DNA from: Tardiphaga sp051811025
GTDB lineage: Bacteria; Pseudomonadota; Alphaproteobacteria; Rhizobiales; Xanthobacteraceae
Reading direction: 5' to 3'
Assembly: GCF_051811025.1 (NCBI RefSeq)
Contig: NZ_JBPWQE010000001.1
Span: 5,642,001 to 5,706,000, forward strand
DNA: 64,000 bases
The position numbers were made by a program, and so were the translations under genes. The notes below the pieces were generated by a model that ran no database searches, was not told the DNA's origin, and saw nothing but the letters and a program-made list of their open reading frames with translations. Below are positions 27,287 to 36,993 of this stretch, one piece after another; the stretch's first letter is position 1, and each line of letters starts with the position of its first letter.

Positions 27287-28354
27287 TCATGCCGCCGACG
27301 AGGTGTCTCGCGAGCGCAGCTCGGCGCCGCGTTTATAGATCCGGAACGTCCCTCGTCCGGCATCCTTCGCCGCATAGAGCGCTGAGTCGGCCATGGCCGC
27401 CAGTTGCGACGATGTGCAGTTGTCCGCCAGCGCGATGCCGACCGATGCGCCGACGCGCAACTGTTGTCCGCGATGATCGATCGGTAAGCCCAACTGTGTG
27501 ACAATCGCACGCGCTGTCTCGGAGGCTTCCTCGAATTGTGCGTGAGGCCCCAGCAGAACTGCAAATTCATCACCGCCAAGGCGTGCGACCAGTTCGGCAC
27601 CCGCGCAGATGTTACGGATTCGATTTGCGACGACGGTCAGGCAGGCATCGCCGGCCGCATGGCCGAAACAGTCATTGACGGGCTTGAATTCATCGAGATC
27701 GATCAGCAGCAGCGCGCCGAACGGCTTCACCTTGATGGCCGACGCCGCATCGAACAGCGACAGCTTGGTTTGAAACTGGCTGCGATTGGCGAGCCCGGTC
27801 AGCGTATCGAACTCGGCGAGATAGCGATTGCGATCCGCCAGGATTTTTTCTTCGGTAATGTCCTGCTTCATCCCGAAGATGCGCACGGCGACGCCATCGA
27901 CCGACTCGACCGTGGCCGTGATCCTGATCCAGCGCCGGTTGCCCTTGAAAGTGATAATCTCCGCATCGAGGCTAAAGCCGGTTCGATCTTCGATTGCCTT
28001 GCTGCGCCGCTTTGTCAGTTCCCTGACGGATTCTTCGGGATAACAGGCGAGCGCCTCCTCGCGAATCGGCGTCGAGCCGCGCGGCAGATCGAAGATGTCA
28101 TAGACGACATCGGTCCAGACCAGCGATTCATCGGAGAGGTCGCATTCCCAGACGCCGATTCGCGCTGCAGCCGAGGAGCGATCGAAGATCTTCCGGCTAT
28201 GGGCCAGCGAAGCAGCTTGTTCGTCGATGATGGCTTGCTGGGCTTCGATCTGCGCCTTCAGCGCAGCGATCAGGTCGGCGTCATCCGGAGCGTCTGGCGG
28301 CATCGACAAGCGATCTGACATCTGCGGGCACCCGGTCTTCGTCTCGAAGCTCAT
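27287..28354 (-). CDS. PAS-GGDEF diguanylate cyclase
   Basis: A 355-residue soluble protein. A short coiled coil (residues 28-55) leads to a PAS domain at about 60-170 (IGVWECDLSDESLVWTD through GMKQDITEEK) and a GGDEF domain from about 180, with intact GGDEF at 260-264 and the substrate Asp region LLLIDLDEFKPVND. It should make cyclic di-GMP in response to whatever the PAS domain senses. The inhibitory RxxD site expected just before GGDEF is missing (the four residues are AGAE), so product feedback is unlikely. It is a monocistronic gene convergent with the MBL-fold gene. Confidence 0.9.
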   Translation of the reverse strand: MSFETKTGCPQMSDRLSMPPDAPDDADLIAALKAQIEAQQAIIDEQAASLAHSRKIFDRSSAAARIGVWECDLSDESLVWTDVVYDIFDLPRGSTPIREEALACYPEESVRELTKRRSKAIEDRTGFSLDAEIITFKGNRRWIRITATVESVDGVAVRIFGMKQDITEEKILADRNRYLAEFDTLTGLANRSQFQTKLSLFDAASAIKVKPFGALLLIDLDEFKPVNDCFGHAAGDACLTVVANRIRNICAGAELVARLGGDEFAVLLGPHAQFEEASETARAIVTQLGLPIDHRGQQLRVGASVGIALADNCTSSQLAAMADSALYAAKDAGRGTFRIYKRGAELRSRDTSSAA

Positions 28355-28502
28355 AGGATGCTTTGCATGACGTGTTTAAGATTTTCTACGCCAATGGCCG
28401 ACTTCAGCCAAAATCAGCATACTTTACCACTAGATTTCGTTCACCAATTGTTCTTGATGTTTCGGCAACCTTAGGTTACCATCGCTCACGAATGAGGGCG
28501 GC

Positions 28503-30041
28503 ATGGTTCAGCGCGTTTCCACCGTAGCCTTTGAGGGAATCGAGGCCCGCGCGGTCGACGTGCAGGTTCAGGTCGTGCCCGGCCTGCCGAATTTCCTGAT
28601 CGTTGGCCTGCCCGACAAGGCGGTGTCCGAAGCGCGCGAGCGGGTCCGTGCGGCGCTGGTCGCCTCGGGTCTGGCGCTGCCGGCGCGGCGCATCATCGTC
28701 AATCTCGCGCCGGCCGATTTGCCGAAGGAAGGCAGCCATTACGATCTGCCGATCGCGCTCGGGTTGATGGCGGCGATCGGCGCGATTCCACCGGACGCAT
28801 TGGCGGGCTTTACCGTACTCGGCGAGCTCGGTCTCGATGGCTCGCTCGCTCCCGTGGCCGGCGTGTTGCCGGCTGCGATTGGCGCGAATGCGCGCGACGA
28901 GGGATTGATCTGTCCGGCAGCCTGCGGCGCGGAAGCCGCCTGGGCCAGTCCCGACATCCAGATCGTCGCCGCGACGTCGCTGATCCAGATCGCCAATCAC
29001 TTCAAAGGTACGCAGGTTTTGTCACGGCCGCAGCCGAAGATACATGCGCGCGAAGAAATGCTGCTCGATCTGCGCGACATCAAGGGACAGGAAAGCGCCA
29101 AACGCGCGCTGGAAATCGCTGCCGCGGGCGGCCATCACCTGCTGATGGCCGGCAGTCCCGGATCGGGAAAATCCATGCTGGCGGCGCGGCTGCCATCGAT
29201 CCTGCCGCCGCTGTCCCCGGCGGAGCTGCTCGAAGTCTCCATGATTGCGTCGGTGGCCGGCGAGATCAGGGACGGCGCACTCACCTCACGCCGGCCGTTC
29301 CGCGCACCGCATCATTCCGCCAGCATGGCCGCACTCACAGGCGGCGGGTTGCGCGCGCGGCCGGGCGAGATTTCGCTTGCGCATCAAGGCGTGCTGTTTC
29401 TCGATGAATTGCCGGAATTCGATCCGCGCGTGCTGGATTCGCTGCGCGCACCGCTCGAGAATGGCGAGGTCGCGGTCTCGCGCGCCAATCACCGCGTCAC
29501 CTATCCCGCGCGCTTCATGCTCGTCGCCGCGATGAATCCATGCCGCTGCGGTCACGCTTTCGAGCCGGGCTTCTCCTGCAAGCGCGGCCGGATCGATCGC
29601 TGCACCTCGGACTATCAGGCGCGCATCTCGGGCCCCTTGATGGACCGCATCGATCTGCGCATCGAAGTGCCGGCGGTGACCGCAGCGGATCTCATTCTGC
29701 CGCCACCTTCCGAGGGTTCTGCCGAGGTCGCCGCGCGTGTCGCCGCCGCGCGCGATCTACAGACCATGCGTTATGCCGCGGCGGGATTGTCGGGCACACA
29801 TACCAATGCCTCCGCGCCCGCCTCTGTGCTGGAAACGGTTGCGCAGCCGGATGCCCAGGGACTGACATTGTTGCGCGACGCCGCCGAAGCCATGCGACTG
29901 ACCGCGCGCGGCTATCACCGCGTGCTGCGCGTGGCGCGGACGCTGGCGGATCTCGACGGCGCCGAGAAAATCGGGCGGCTGCATCTGGCCGAGGCGTTGT
30001 CTTACCGCGCGCTGGCGGAGGACGTTCGCCGAGCTGCTTGA
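28503..30041 (+). CDS. comM: YifB/ComM family Mg-chelatase-like AAA+ ATPase
   Basis: A 512-residue AAA+ protein of the ComM family, a hexameric helicase that promotes branch migration during natural transformation in other bacteria. It has the N-terminal S5-like domain (VQRVSTVAFEGIEARAVDVQ region), LPDKAVSEARERVRAAL, Walker A GSPGSGKSML, Walker B LFLDELPEFD, and the cysteine-bearing MNPCRCGHAFEPGFSCKRG. GAGGGCGGC precedes the ATG. No competence genes are nearby. Confidence 0.94.
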   Translation: MVQRVSTVAFEGIEARAVDVQVQVVPGLPNFLIVGLPDKAVSEARERVRAALVASGLALPARRIIVNLAPADLPKEGSHYDLPIALGLMAAIGAIPPDALAGFTVLGELGLDGSLAPVAGVLPAAIGANARDEGLICPAACGAEAAWASPDIQIVAATSLIQIANHFKGTQVLSRPQPKIHAREEMLLDLRDIKGQESAKRALEIAAAGGHHLLMAGSPGSGKSMLAARLPSILPPLSPAELLEVSMIASVAGEIRDGALTSRRPFRAPHHSASMAALTGGGLRARPGEISLAHQGVLFLDELPEFDPRVLDSLRAPLENGEVAVSRANHRVTYPARFMLVAAMNPCRCGHAFEPGFSCKRGRIDRCTSDYQARISGPLMDRIDLRIEVPAVTAADLILPPPSEGSAEVAARVAAARDLQTMRYAAAGLSGTHTNASAPASVLETVAQPDAQGLTLLRDAAEAMRLTARGYHRVLRVARTLADLDGAEKIGRLHLAEALSYRALAEDVRRAA

Positions 30042-30148
30042 CGTCACCTCATCGCCCCTGGTGTGGACATCAACGCGATAGTAACGAGTTTTGTTTACGC
30101 TCTGCTCACCATAACCCCGCGTTACGGGGCCAGGGCGAGTACCGTGTC

Positions 30149-30619
30149 ATGCTGCGTTTCAAGATTTTAGCCTCGACAATTCCTTTGGTACTCGCGGCAT
30201 TTCTCGCCCGTGGCGATCTCGTAGCCAGTACGCATCCCTGCATCTCCACCGGTGAGACCACCATCCAGATCGCCACCATGCCCTGGCAGGCGCGATCGCA
30301 TGTCAGCTTCACCAGCGATCCCTTGCAGGCAACCGTGCGTGTGCAGATCGTCGATAGCGCTGAGATTGCCGACTTCGTCGTAGTTGATGATGTCGATGCA
30401 GCGGAACCGGATGTTTGTCCGGTCACCGCTGCGACGCGCTTCATCGGTATTGCCGATACGTCGGCAACATCGGAACCCGTCATCTATTTGTCGGAGCAGG
30501 GTGACGCCGACTACCGGATCTTTGTGAAGTCACGCAGCTTCACGGCGCACGATGCCGCCGCGCTGATTGTCAGCGCCCATGGCCGCAGCCCGGCGCGAAT
30601 GGCAGCGGCCAGCCTCTAA
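30149..30619 (+). CDS. small secreted protein of unknown function
   Basis: A 156-residue protein with an N-terminal signal or anchor (MLRFKILASTIPLVLAAFLARG). I do not recognise a characterised domain. The body has strand-like segments, RVQIVDSAEIADFVVVDDVD and VIYLSEQGDADYRIFVKS, and two cysteines (HPCIS and VCPVT) that could form a disulfide in the periplasm. A 5-bp GC hairpin, CCCCG/CGGGG (30115-30129), lies in the leader. The reading frame extends upstream into comM, but only from this ATG does a sensible protein begin. Confidence 0.68.
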   Translation: MLRFKILASTIPLVLAAFLARGDLVASTHPCISTGETTIQIATMPWQARSHVSFTSDPLQATVRVQIVDSAEIADFVVVDDVDAAEPDVCPVTAATRFIGIADTSATSEPVIYLSEQGDADYRIFVKSRSFTAHDAAALIVSAHGRSPARMAAASL

Positions 30620-30794
30620 GCCACGCATTAACGCTTCATCAACCATGTCTGCGCGGGCAAATTCAAAACTGCCATCGCGCAAGCACTTGGCAACAACATA
30701 CCCGCATTGTTTCCGACATCTGCGATCGTCTGATCGGGGCCTGTATTCGTGTGCAAGCGCGAGCCAGGATGTGACCAAGCCGGAGTACTGATCT

Positions 30795-33041
30795 GTGGCG
30801 AAAGGTGTTTTCCGGATCAAGGTCTACTTCCGCCGCTTCGCGCGCCGTTTTCCGTGGCTCGCTTTTGGCATCCGCTCCTTCGTGATGTTCTCGGCTGCCT
30901 TCGGTGGCGCCTATGGCTTCATCTCCGGTTCGACCTCCAAAGACTCCGGTTACGATCCGCATACCTTTGCGATCGGTGCCAGCTTCCTGTTCGCGCTGGC
31001 CTGCGTGGCGCTGGCCACCATGAGCATCCGCATGCGCTTCATGAGCAAGCGGATGCGCAAACTGGCTGCGCATAACGACGCCCTGGTCGATCGGAACTGG
31101 GAATTGAAGGAAGCCGAGGAACGCGCGCGCAGCCTGTTCGAAGCGCAAGGCGACCTGATCGTGATCCGCAACAGCGAAGGCTGCATCACTTTCGTCAACG
31201 ATGCCTATTGTGCGCTGGCGGAACAATCTCGCGAAGCATTGATCGGCAGCCACTTCGAACTCACGCTGCTGGAGCAGGGCGATATCGCCAACGAGCCGAA
31301 CGGCACCAGCATGCACGATCAGAAGATCGCCACGGCGACCGGCCCGCGCTGGATCGCTTGGCGTGAAGGTCTGGTGCGGATCGACGCAGGCCAGCCCGCC
31401 GAATTGCAATGCGTTGGCCGCGATGTCACCGACCGCACCCAGACCGAGCGCGCCCTCAGCGAAGCGCGCGACCACGCCAATGCCGCCAACCGCGCCAAGT
31501 CGCGTTTCCTCGCCATGGCGTCCCATGAAATCCGCACGCCGCTGAACGGCATTCTCGGCATGAGCGGCTTGCTGCTCGATACGCCGCTGACACCCGAACA
31601 GACCACTTACGCCAAAGCCGTGAAGACCTCCGGCGATGCGCTGCTGTCGCTGATCGAGGAGCTCTTGGATTACTCCAAGATCGAGGCCGGCAAGATCGAT
31701 CTCGAACACCGCCCCTTTGCGCTGGCGGGATTGATAGAGGACATTACCGAATTGCTGGCGCCGCGCGCGCAGGCCCGCAATCTCGAAATCGCGGCCTATG
31801 TCGACGAGCGGCTGCCGCTGCAAGTGATGGGCGATGCAGCGCGCCTGCGCCAGGTGCTGCTCAATCTCGCGGGCAATGCCATCAAGTTCACGGCGACCGG
31901 CGGCGTGGCGCTGATCGTCGAGCCCGGCATCTGGCCGAACGAAATCTCTTTCCTGGTTCGCGACACCGGCATCGGCATCGCGCCGGATGCGCAACAGCGC
32001 ATCTTCCGCGAATTCGAACAGGCAGACGAGGGCACTGCGCGCCAATATGGCGGAACGGGTCTTGGCCTCAGCATCAGCGAGCGTATCGTCAAGCGCATGA
32101 ACGGCCGCATCACGCTGCAGAGCGAGCTCGGTGCCGGCTCGACCTTCGAAGTGTCGATCCCGCTCGCCGCATCCGACAGCGGCACCGCGACCTTCGTGCC
32201 GCCGGATCTCACGGGCGTTTCGGTGATGCTGGTGGCACCACAAACCATCGAAGCTTCGCTCACAGCCCTGCGACTCGGGCGATGGGGCGCGCAGACCTGC
32301 ACTGTCTCCGACCTAACCGTTGCGCAAGCGCTGCTGCCCGAACGTTCATGGCACGCCGTCATGATCGATCGCGCTCTTGGTGCTGACACTGCCGAGCAGC
32401 TTGCGAACGCTGCGATTCCGCACGCGCTGCGACGGATCGTGCTATTCACGCCGGCGATGCGTCATGAGCTGCAGCCCACAACGCCGAGTGCGTTCACCGG
32501 CTATCTGGTGAAGCCGCTGCGTGCGACCTCACTCGCCGCGCGCCTGACATTGCAGACGGACTCACCGACGATCGCCGCCGATGATCCGTTGGATCGCGAT
32601 TCGGCCACATCGGAACCAACGGAGGCGATGGCACCCAGCCTCTCGATCCTGGTCGCCGAAGACAATGAGATCAACGCGCTACTGATGCGCTCGCTGCTGA
32701 TGCGGCTTGGCCACAAGCCCGTCGTGACCACCAATGGCGAAGAGGCACTGGAATCCTGGCTCGCCTCCGACGCGGCCGACACGCCCTATGACCTCGTCCT
32801 GATGGACATCCAGATGCCGAAGCTCGACGGCATCGAGACCACCAAACGCATTCGCGCGCGCGAGGCCGGTCAACGCGTCAGGCGTACCCCGATCCTGGCC
32901 CTCACAGCGAATGCACTGGTCGAAGACCGATACGCCTGTTTCGAGGCCGGCATGGACGGCTTCCTGATGAAGCCGCTGGACCGCGATAAACTCGCCGAAG
33001 CCCTCAGGGGACTCGCCAAGACGCGGCACGTCGGCGCCTAG
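30795..33041 (+). CDS. hybrid sensor histidine kinase with two receiver modules
   Basis: A 748-residue membrane sensor. Two membrane helices (about residues 20-45 and 58-80) precede a coiled coil, a PAS domain (about 108-215), HisKA with phospho-acceptor His244 (MASHEIRTPLNG), an ATPase domain (NLAGNAIKF, DTGIGI, GGTGLGLSI), and two receiver regions. The first (about 470-590) is degenerate: it lacks the acidic pair at its first strand (VMLVAP), although MIDRALG and YLVKPLR resemble the usual Asp and Lys positions. The second (about 625-745) is complete, with EDN, Asp671 (VLMDIQMP) and LMKP. GTG start at 30795. No separate regulator gene adjoins it. Confidence 0.92.
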   Translation: MAKGVFRIKVYFRRFARRFPWLAFGIRSFVMFSAAFGGAYGFISGSTSKDSGYDPHTFAIGASFLFALACVALATMSIRMRFMSKRMRKLAAHNDALVDRNWELKEAEERARSLFEAQGDLIVIRNSEGCITFVNDAYCALAEQSREALIGSHFELTLLEQGDIANEPNGTSMHDQKIATATGPRWIAWREGLVRIDAGQPAELQCVGRDVTDRTQTERALSEARDHANAANRAKSRFLAMASHEIRTPLNGILGMSGLLLDTPLTPEQTTYAKAVKTSGDALLSLIEELLDYSKIEAGKIDLEHRPFALAGLIEDITELLAPRAQARNLEIAAYVDERLPLQVMGDAARLRQVLLNLAGNAIKFTATGGVALIVEPGIWPNEISFLVRDTGIGIAPDAQQRIFREFEQADEGTARQYGGTGLGLSISERIVKRMNGRITLQSELGAGSTFEVSIPLAASDSGTATFVPPDLTGVSVMLVAPQTIEASLTALRLGRWGAQTCTVSDLTVAQALLPERSWHAVMIDRALGADTAEQLANAAIPHALRRIVLFTPAMRHELQPTTPSAFTGYLVKPLRATSLAARLTLQTDSPTIAADDPLDRDSATSEPTEAMAPSLSILVAEDNEINALLMRSLLMRLGHKPVVTTNGEEALESWLASDAADTPYDLVLMDIQMPKLDGIETTKRIRAREAGQRVRRTPILALTANALVEDRYACFEAGMDGFLMKPLDRDKLAEALRGLAKTRHVGA

Positions 33042-33173
33042 CAGCTCCACCTTCGCTGTCACACCCCCGCAACACGCCCGTCACACGGCTGTTGAGCGCC
33101 CGTGATGTCTGGTGCGGATAAGCCGCATCGATGATTCGCGTAATGCCTGCGGCACAAGTCGATTGAGTTGGGG

Positions 33174-34130
33174 ATGGCCATGCACGGCAACGAACTGGTG
33201 CGACCGAAGCAGGGTTTCATGCAGATGTTGCGGCCCCAGAACATGAGCGCCGCCGCGCAGACGGCGATCACCTGGTTCAAGCCGCCACTACATCTCGATC
33301 CCGCTAACGGTATTCCCGTCGCCTCGAATTCGCTCGGCCGGATGGGTCCGCTCGAAGTTCGCCTCGCGCAGGACAAACGCGACGTGAAGCGCGCGCAGCG
33401 TCTGCGCTACAAAGTATTCTACAAGAACGGCACCGCGATCGCCGACGCCGCTACCATGCTGGCACGCCGCGACAAGGATGCATTCGACAAGATCTGCGAT
33501 CACCTTCTCGTCGTCGATCACGATGCCAAACCCACACTGTCCGGCAAACAGCCGGTGGTCGGCACCTATCGCCTACTACGCCATGAGGCGGCCATGCAGA
33601 ATGGCGGCTTCTATACCGACAGCGAATTCGATCTGTCGGGGATGATCGAGCGCCATGAGGGTCTGCGGTTTCTCGAACTCGGTCGCTCCTGCGTGCTGCC
33701 GCGCTACCGCAACAAGCGCACCGTCGAATTACTGTGGCAGGGCATCTGGAGCTACGTGCGACAGAACAAGTTCGACGTCATGATCGGTTGCGCCAGTTTT
33801 GAAGGCACCGATCCGGATCGCCTGGCATTGCCGCTATCGTTTCTGCACCACAATGCGCGCGCGCCCGAAGCCTGGCGCGCCCGCGCGCATCCGTCGCGCT
33901 ATGTCGAGATGAACCGGATGGCCGCGGATGCCATCGACACCAAGGCGGCGCTCCGTGCGCTGCCACCGCTGATCAAGGGATATCTGCGGATCGGCGCCAT
34001 GATCGGTGATGGCGCCGTGATCGATCATCAGTTCGGCACGACCGACGTGTTGATCGTGATGCCGGTGACGTCGATCGGCGCACGCTATATCGAGCATTTC
34101 AGCACGGACGCGTCACGCCACGCGGCGTAA
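33174..34130 (+). CDS. olsB: ornithine-lipid N-acyltransferase, OlsB-like (GNAT fold)
   Basis: A 318-residue GNAT-fold protein like the rhizobial OlsB/hemolysin-like acyltransferases. OlsB moves a 3-hydroxyacyl group from acyl carrier protein to ornithine, the first step of ornithine-lipid synthesis. Supporting segments are RAQRLRYKVFYKN, LELGRSCVLPRYRNKRTVELLWQGI and GYLRIGAMIGDGAVID. The second enzyme, OlsA, is not in the window, and assignment rests on family resemblance. The ATG at 33174 or 33180 is likely. Convergent with coaA, four bases apart. Confidence 0.8.
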   Translation: MAMHGNELVRPKQGFMQMLRPQNMSAAAQTAITWFKPPLHLDPANGIPVASNSLGRMGPLEVRLAQDKRDVKRAQRLRYKVFYKNGTAIADAATMLARRDKDAFDKICDHLLVVDHDAKPTLSGKQPVVGTYRLLRHEAAMQNGGFYTDSEFDLSGMIERHEGLRFLELGRSCVLPRYRNKRTVELLWQGIWSYVRQNKFDVMIGCASFEGTDPDRLALPLSFLHHNARAPEAWRARAHPSRYVEMNRMAADAIDTKAALRALPPLIKGYLRIGAMIGDGAVIDHQFGTTDVLIVMPVTSIGARYIEHFSTDASRHAA

Positions 34131-34134
34131 TCAC

Positions 34135-35088
34135 TTAGAGGCGACGCAGCGCGACGTTCTCTACCACGTGATCCGCGCCTTTTTTCAGAATCAGCGTGGC
34201 ACGTGGCCGCGTCGGCAGGATGTTGTCTTCGAGATTGGCGAGGTTGGTGCGCTCCCAGATCGCCAGCGCCGTCGCCGTGGCTTCTTCATCCGACAGCAAT
34301 GCGTAGCGATTGAAATACGATCGCGGATCATGGAATGCGGTGTCGCGCAGTGCCAGAAACCGTCTCACATACCAGTCGCGCAGCACCGGTTCGTCAGCAT
34401 CGATATAGACGGAGAAGTCGAAAAAGTCGGAGACCACAGGCACCGCCTTGCCGTCGCGCGGCAGGCGTCCGGTCTGCAGCACGTTGACGCCTTCGACGAT
34501 CAAGATATCCGGTTGGTCGACTTCGACCCACTTGTTTGGAACCACATCGTAAGTGAGATGCGAATACACAGGCGCGCGGACGGCATTGCGGCCGGCTTTG
34601 ATGTCACTGAGAAACTGTAGCAGCGTCGGCAGATCGTAGCTTTCGGGAAAGCCCTTCTTCTGCATGATGCCTTCGCGCTCGAGCACCGCATTAGGATAGA
34701 GAAAGCCGTCGGTGGTGACGAGATCGACCTTGGGCCGCGGCGACCATCTTGCGAGCAGTGCCTGCAGCACGCGGGCGGTGGTCGACTTGCCGACAGCGAC
34801 CGACCCGGCGACGCCGATGATATAGGGCATTTTGCGATCCTCGATGCCGAGGAATTTGCGCTGCGCGTAATATAGACGTTGCGTCGCCGTGACATAGATC
34901 GAGAGCAGGCGGGACAGCGGCAAATAAATCTCTTCGACCTCGCGCAGATCGAGGCGATCATACATAGAACGCAGGGCGGCGATCTCGCCGGCCTCCAGCG
35001 TCATCGGCGTATCGTCGCGCAGCTTGGCCCACTGATCCCGCGAGAAAGTCCGATAGGGATTGTATTGTTGGTCTGCCCGCATATCCAT
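34135..35088 (-). CDS. coaA: type I pantothenate kinase
   Basis: Phosphorylates pantothenate in the first committed step of coenzyme A synthesis. The 317-residue protein has P-loop GVAGSVAVGKSTTARV, VTTDGFLYPN, the FPESYDLPTLLQFLSD helix and IVEGVNVLQTG, matching E. coli CoaA over the whole length. It lies 28 bases downstream of hisE and is probably the last gene of the his transcript, an arrangement common in rhizobia. The next CoA-pathway gene present in the window is coaE at 46.5 kb. Confidence 0.96.
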   Translation of the reverse strand: MDMRADQQYNPYRTFSRDQWAKLRDDTPMTLEAGEIAALRSMYDRLDLREVEEIYLPLSRLLSIYVTATQRLYYAQRKFLGIEDRKMPYIIGVAGSVAVGKSTTARVLQALLARWSPRPKVDLVTTDGFLYPNAVLEREGIMQKKGFPESYDLPTLLQFLSDIKAGRNAVRAPVYSHLTYDVVPNKWVEVDQPDILIVEGVNVLQTGRLPRDGKAVPVVSDFFDFSVYIDADEPVLRDWYVRRFLALRDTAFHDPRSYFNRYALLSDEEATATALAIWERTNLANLEDNILPTRPRATLILKKGADHVVENVALRRL

Positions 35089-35116
35089 GAAGCGGTCCCC
35101 GTTGTGATCGACGCTG

Positions 35117-35437
35117 TTACTCGCTCTTGCGCGAAGCTTTCTCTTGCAGTCCGGATTGCGACGTGCGCTGACCGAGCGCCGTCTCGACCTCCTGAATTGT
35201 CACGCCGCGCGCCTTCAACAGCACCAGCAGATGAAACAGCAGGTCAGCACTTTCGTTGATCAGATTGGTGCGATCGTTCTCGACCGCCGCGATCACGGTC
35301 TCGACCGCTTCCTCACCGAATTTCTTGGCGCAATGCTCCGCACCCTTGTCGAGCAGCTTGCGGGTATAGGACGCGTCGCCACCCGCCGCGGCGCGGGCGT
35401 CGATGGTATCGGCAAGGTCATGAAGCGTAAAAGCCAT
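35117..35437 (-). CDS. hisE: phosphoribosyl-ATP pyrophosphatase
   Basis: Second step of histidine synthesis. The 106-residue all-helical protein has the signature KKFGEEAVETVIAAV and ESADLLFHLLVLL, whose Glu and Asp residues bind magnesium. It is a stand-alone HisE, separate from HisI as in most alphaproteobacteria. It follows hisF on the same strand after 48 bases. Confidence 0.96.
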   Translation of the reverse strand: MAFTLHDLADTIDARAAAGGDASYTRKLLDKGAEHCAKKFGEEAVETVIAAVENDRTNLINESADLLFHLLVLLKARGVTIQEVETALGQRTSQSGLQEKASRKSE

Positions 35438-35485
35438 TTCGGCGCCTTGTTGGCTGGGCAGCGCGGACTCCTGCCAGAGATTGAC

Positions 35486-36247
35486 CTAGGGGTCGAGCCG
35501 CATCGGCAGTCCGGCCCGGACCATATGCTCCTTGGCCTCGCGAATGGTAAATTCCCCGAAGTGAAAAATCGAGGCCGCCAGCACCGCGGTGGCGTGGCCG
35601 CTCCTGATACCTTCGACCAGATGATCGAGATTACCGACGCCGCCCGAGGCAATGACCGGTACACCGACGCTGTCGGCGATGGCCCGGGTCAGTTCGATAT
35701 CGAAGCCGGAGCGGGTGCCGTCGCGATCCATCGAGGTGAGCAGGATTTCACCGGCCCCCAATGACACGACTTCCTGGGCGAATTCGATGGCATCGATGCC
35801 GGTCGACTTGCGGCCGCCATGGGTAAATATCTCCCAGCGTGAGCCGGATCGCTTGGCGTCGATCGCCACCACGATGCACTGGTCGCCGAATTTCTCGGCG
35901 GCTTCCTTGACGAACTGGCGATTGGCCACCGCGGCCGAATTGATAGAGACCTTGTCGGCACCGGCGCGCAGCAGTGTCTTGATGTCGTCCACCGTGCGTA
36001 CGCCGCCGCCGACCGTCAGCGGCATGAAACAGGCTTCGGCGGTACGCCGGACCACGTCCATCATGGTGCCGCGATTTTCGTGGGTCGCGTTGATGTCAAG
36101 GAAAGTGAGCTCGTCGGCGCCAGCGGCGTCATAGGCGATCGCAGCCTCGACGGGATCGCCGGCATCGCGCAGGTCGACGAAGTTGACGCCCTTCACCACA
36201 CGTCCATCCTTGACGTCGAGGCAGGGGATCACGCGCACCTTGAACAT
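35486..36247 (-). CDS. hisF: imidazole glycerol phosphate synthase, cyclase subunit
   Basis: With HisH it forms the glutamine-dependent synthase of imidazole glycerol phosphate and AICAR. The 253-residue TIM barrel has catalytic Asp in RVIPCLDVKDGRVVKGVNF and the second in TSMDRDGTRSG, and phosphate-binding GGGVRT and SGGVGN loops. It lies eight bases downstream of hisA. Confidence 0.97.
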   Translation of the reverse strand: MFKVRVIPCLDVKDGRVVKGVNFVDLRDAGDPVEAAIAYDAAGADELTFLDINATHENRGTMMDVVRRTAEACFMPLTVGGGVRTVDDIKTLLRAGADKVSINSAAVANRQFVKEAAEKFGDQCIVVAIDAKRSGSRWEIFTHGGRKSTGIDAIEFAQEVVSLGAGEILLTSMDRDGTRSGFDIELTRAIADSVGVPVIASGGVGNLDHLVEGIRSGHATAVLAASIFHFGEFTIREAKEHMVRAGLPMRLDP

Positions 36248-36255
36248 ACCAGCTC

Positions 36256-36993
36256 CTATGCCGCCCGTGACTGCTTGATCAGCGCCAGCGCCTCGGCCGG
36301 ATCAATCCGCCCATCATACAGCGCACGGCCGGAGATCGCGCCTTCGAGCTTCGCAGCGCGTGGCTCAAGCATGGCCTTGATATCATCGATGGAGGCGAGG
36401 CCGCCCGAGGCGATCACCGGAATTGAAATCGAATCGGCCAGCGCAATCGTCGCATCCCAATTGATGCCCTTGAGCAGACCATCGCGCGCGATGTCGGTGA
36501 AGATGATGGCGGCGACGCCGGCATCTTCAAAACGCTGCGCGATTTCGAGTGCGGTGACGGTCGAGGTCTCGGCCCAGCCTTCAACGGCAACCTTGCCATC
36601 GCGTGCATCGAGGCCGACGGCGACCTTGCCAGGGAATTTCTTCGCCGCTTCCTTCACCAAAGCGGGATCGCGCACCGCAGCCGTACCGATAATGACACGG
36701 GTGATACCTTTGGAAAGCCAGGCTTCCACCGTCTTGAGATCGCGAATGCCGCCGCCGAGCTGCACCGGCATCTTGATGACCTTCAGCATCGATTCCACGG
36801 CCTGCGCATTCACCGGCTTGCCTGCAAAGGCGCCATCGAGATCGACGACATGCAGATATTCGAAGCCCTGGGTTTCGAAGTCGCGCGCCTGTGCTGCGGG
36901 ATCGAGGTTGAACACAGTGGCGCGCGCCATGTCGCCCTGTTCGAGGCGAACGCACTGGCCGTTTTTCAGATCGATGGCGGGAAAGAGAATCAC
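36256..36993 (-). CDS. hisA: ProFAR isomerase (HisA)
   Basis: Isomerises phosphoribosyl-formimino-AICAR phosphate in histidine synthesis. The roughly 245-residue barrel starts VILFPAIDLKNGQCVRL, with the first catalytic Asp, and has QLGGGIRD, FTDIARDG with the second Asp, and IASGG. The GTG at 36993 overlaps the hisH stop codon (GTGA), so translation is coupled. The frame runs on upstream inside hisH without homology. Confidence 0.95.
   Translation of the reverse strand: MILFPAIDLKNGQCVRLEQGDMARATVFNLDPAAQARDFETQGFEYLHVVDLDGAFAGKPVNAQAVESMLKVIKMPVQLGGGIRDLKTVEAWLSKGITRVIIGTAAVRDPALVKEAAKKFPGKVAVGLDARDGKVAVEGWAETSTVTALEIAQRFEDAGVAAIIFTDIARDGLLKGINWDATIALADSISIPVIASGGLASIDDIKAMLEPRAAKLEGAISGRALYDGRIDPAEALALIKQSRAA

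Noticed and set aside
30663..32243. 526-codon open frame antisense to the hybrid histidine kinase
   Set aside because: The sense frame has all kinase motifs; the antisense product is low-complexity and His/Arg-rich.
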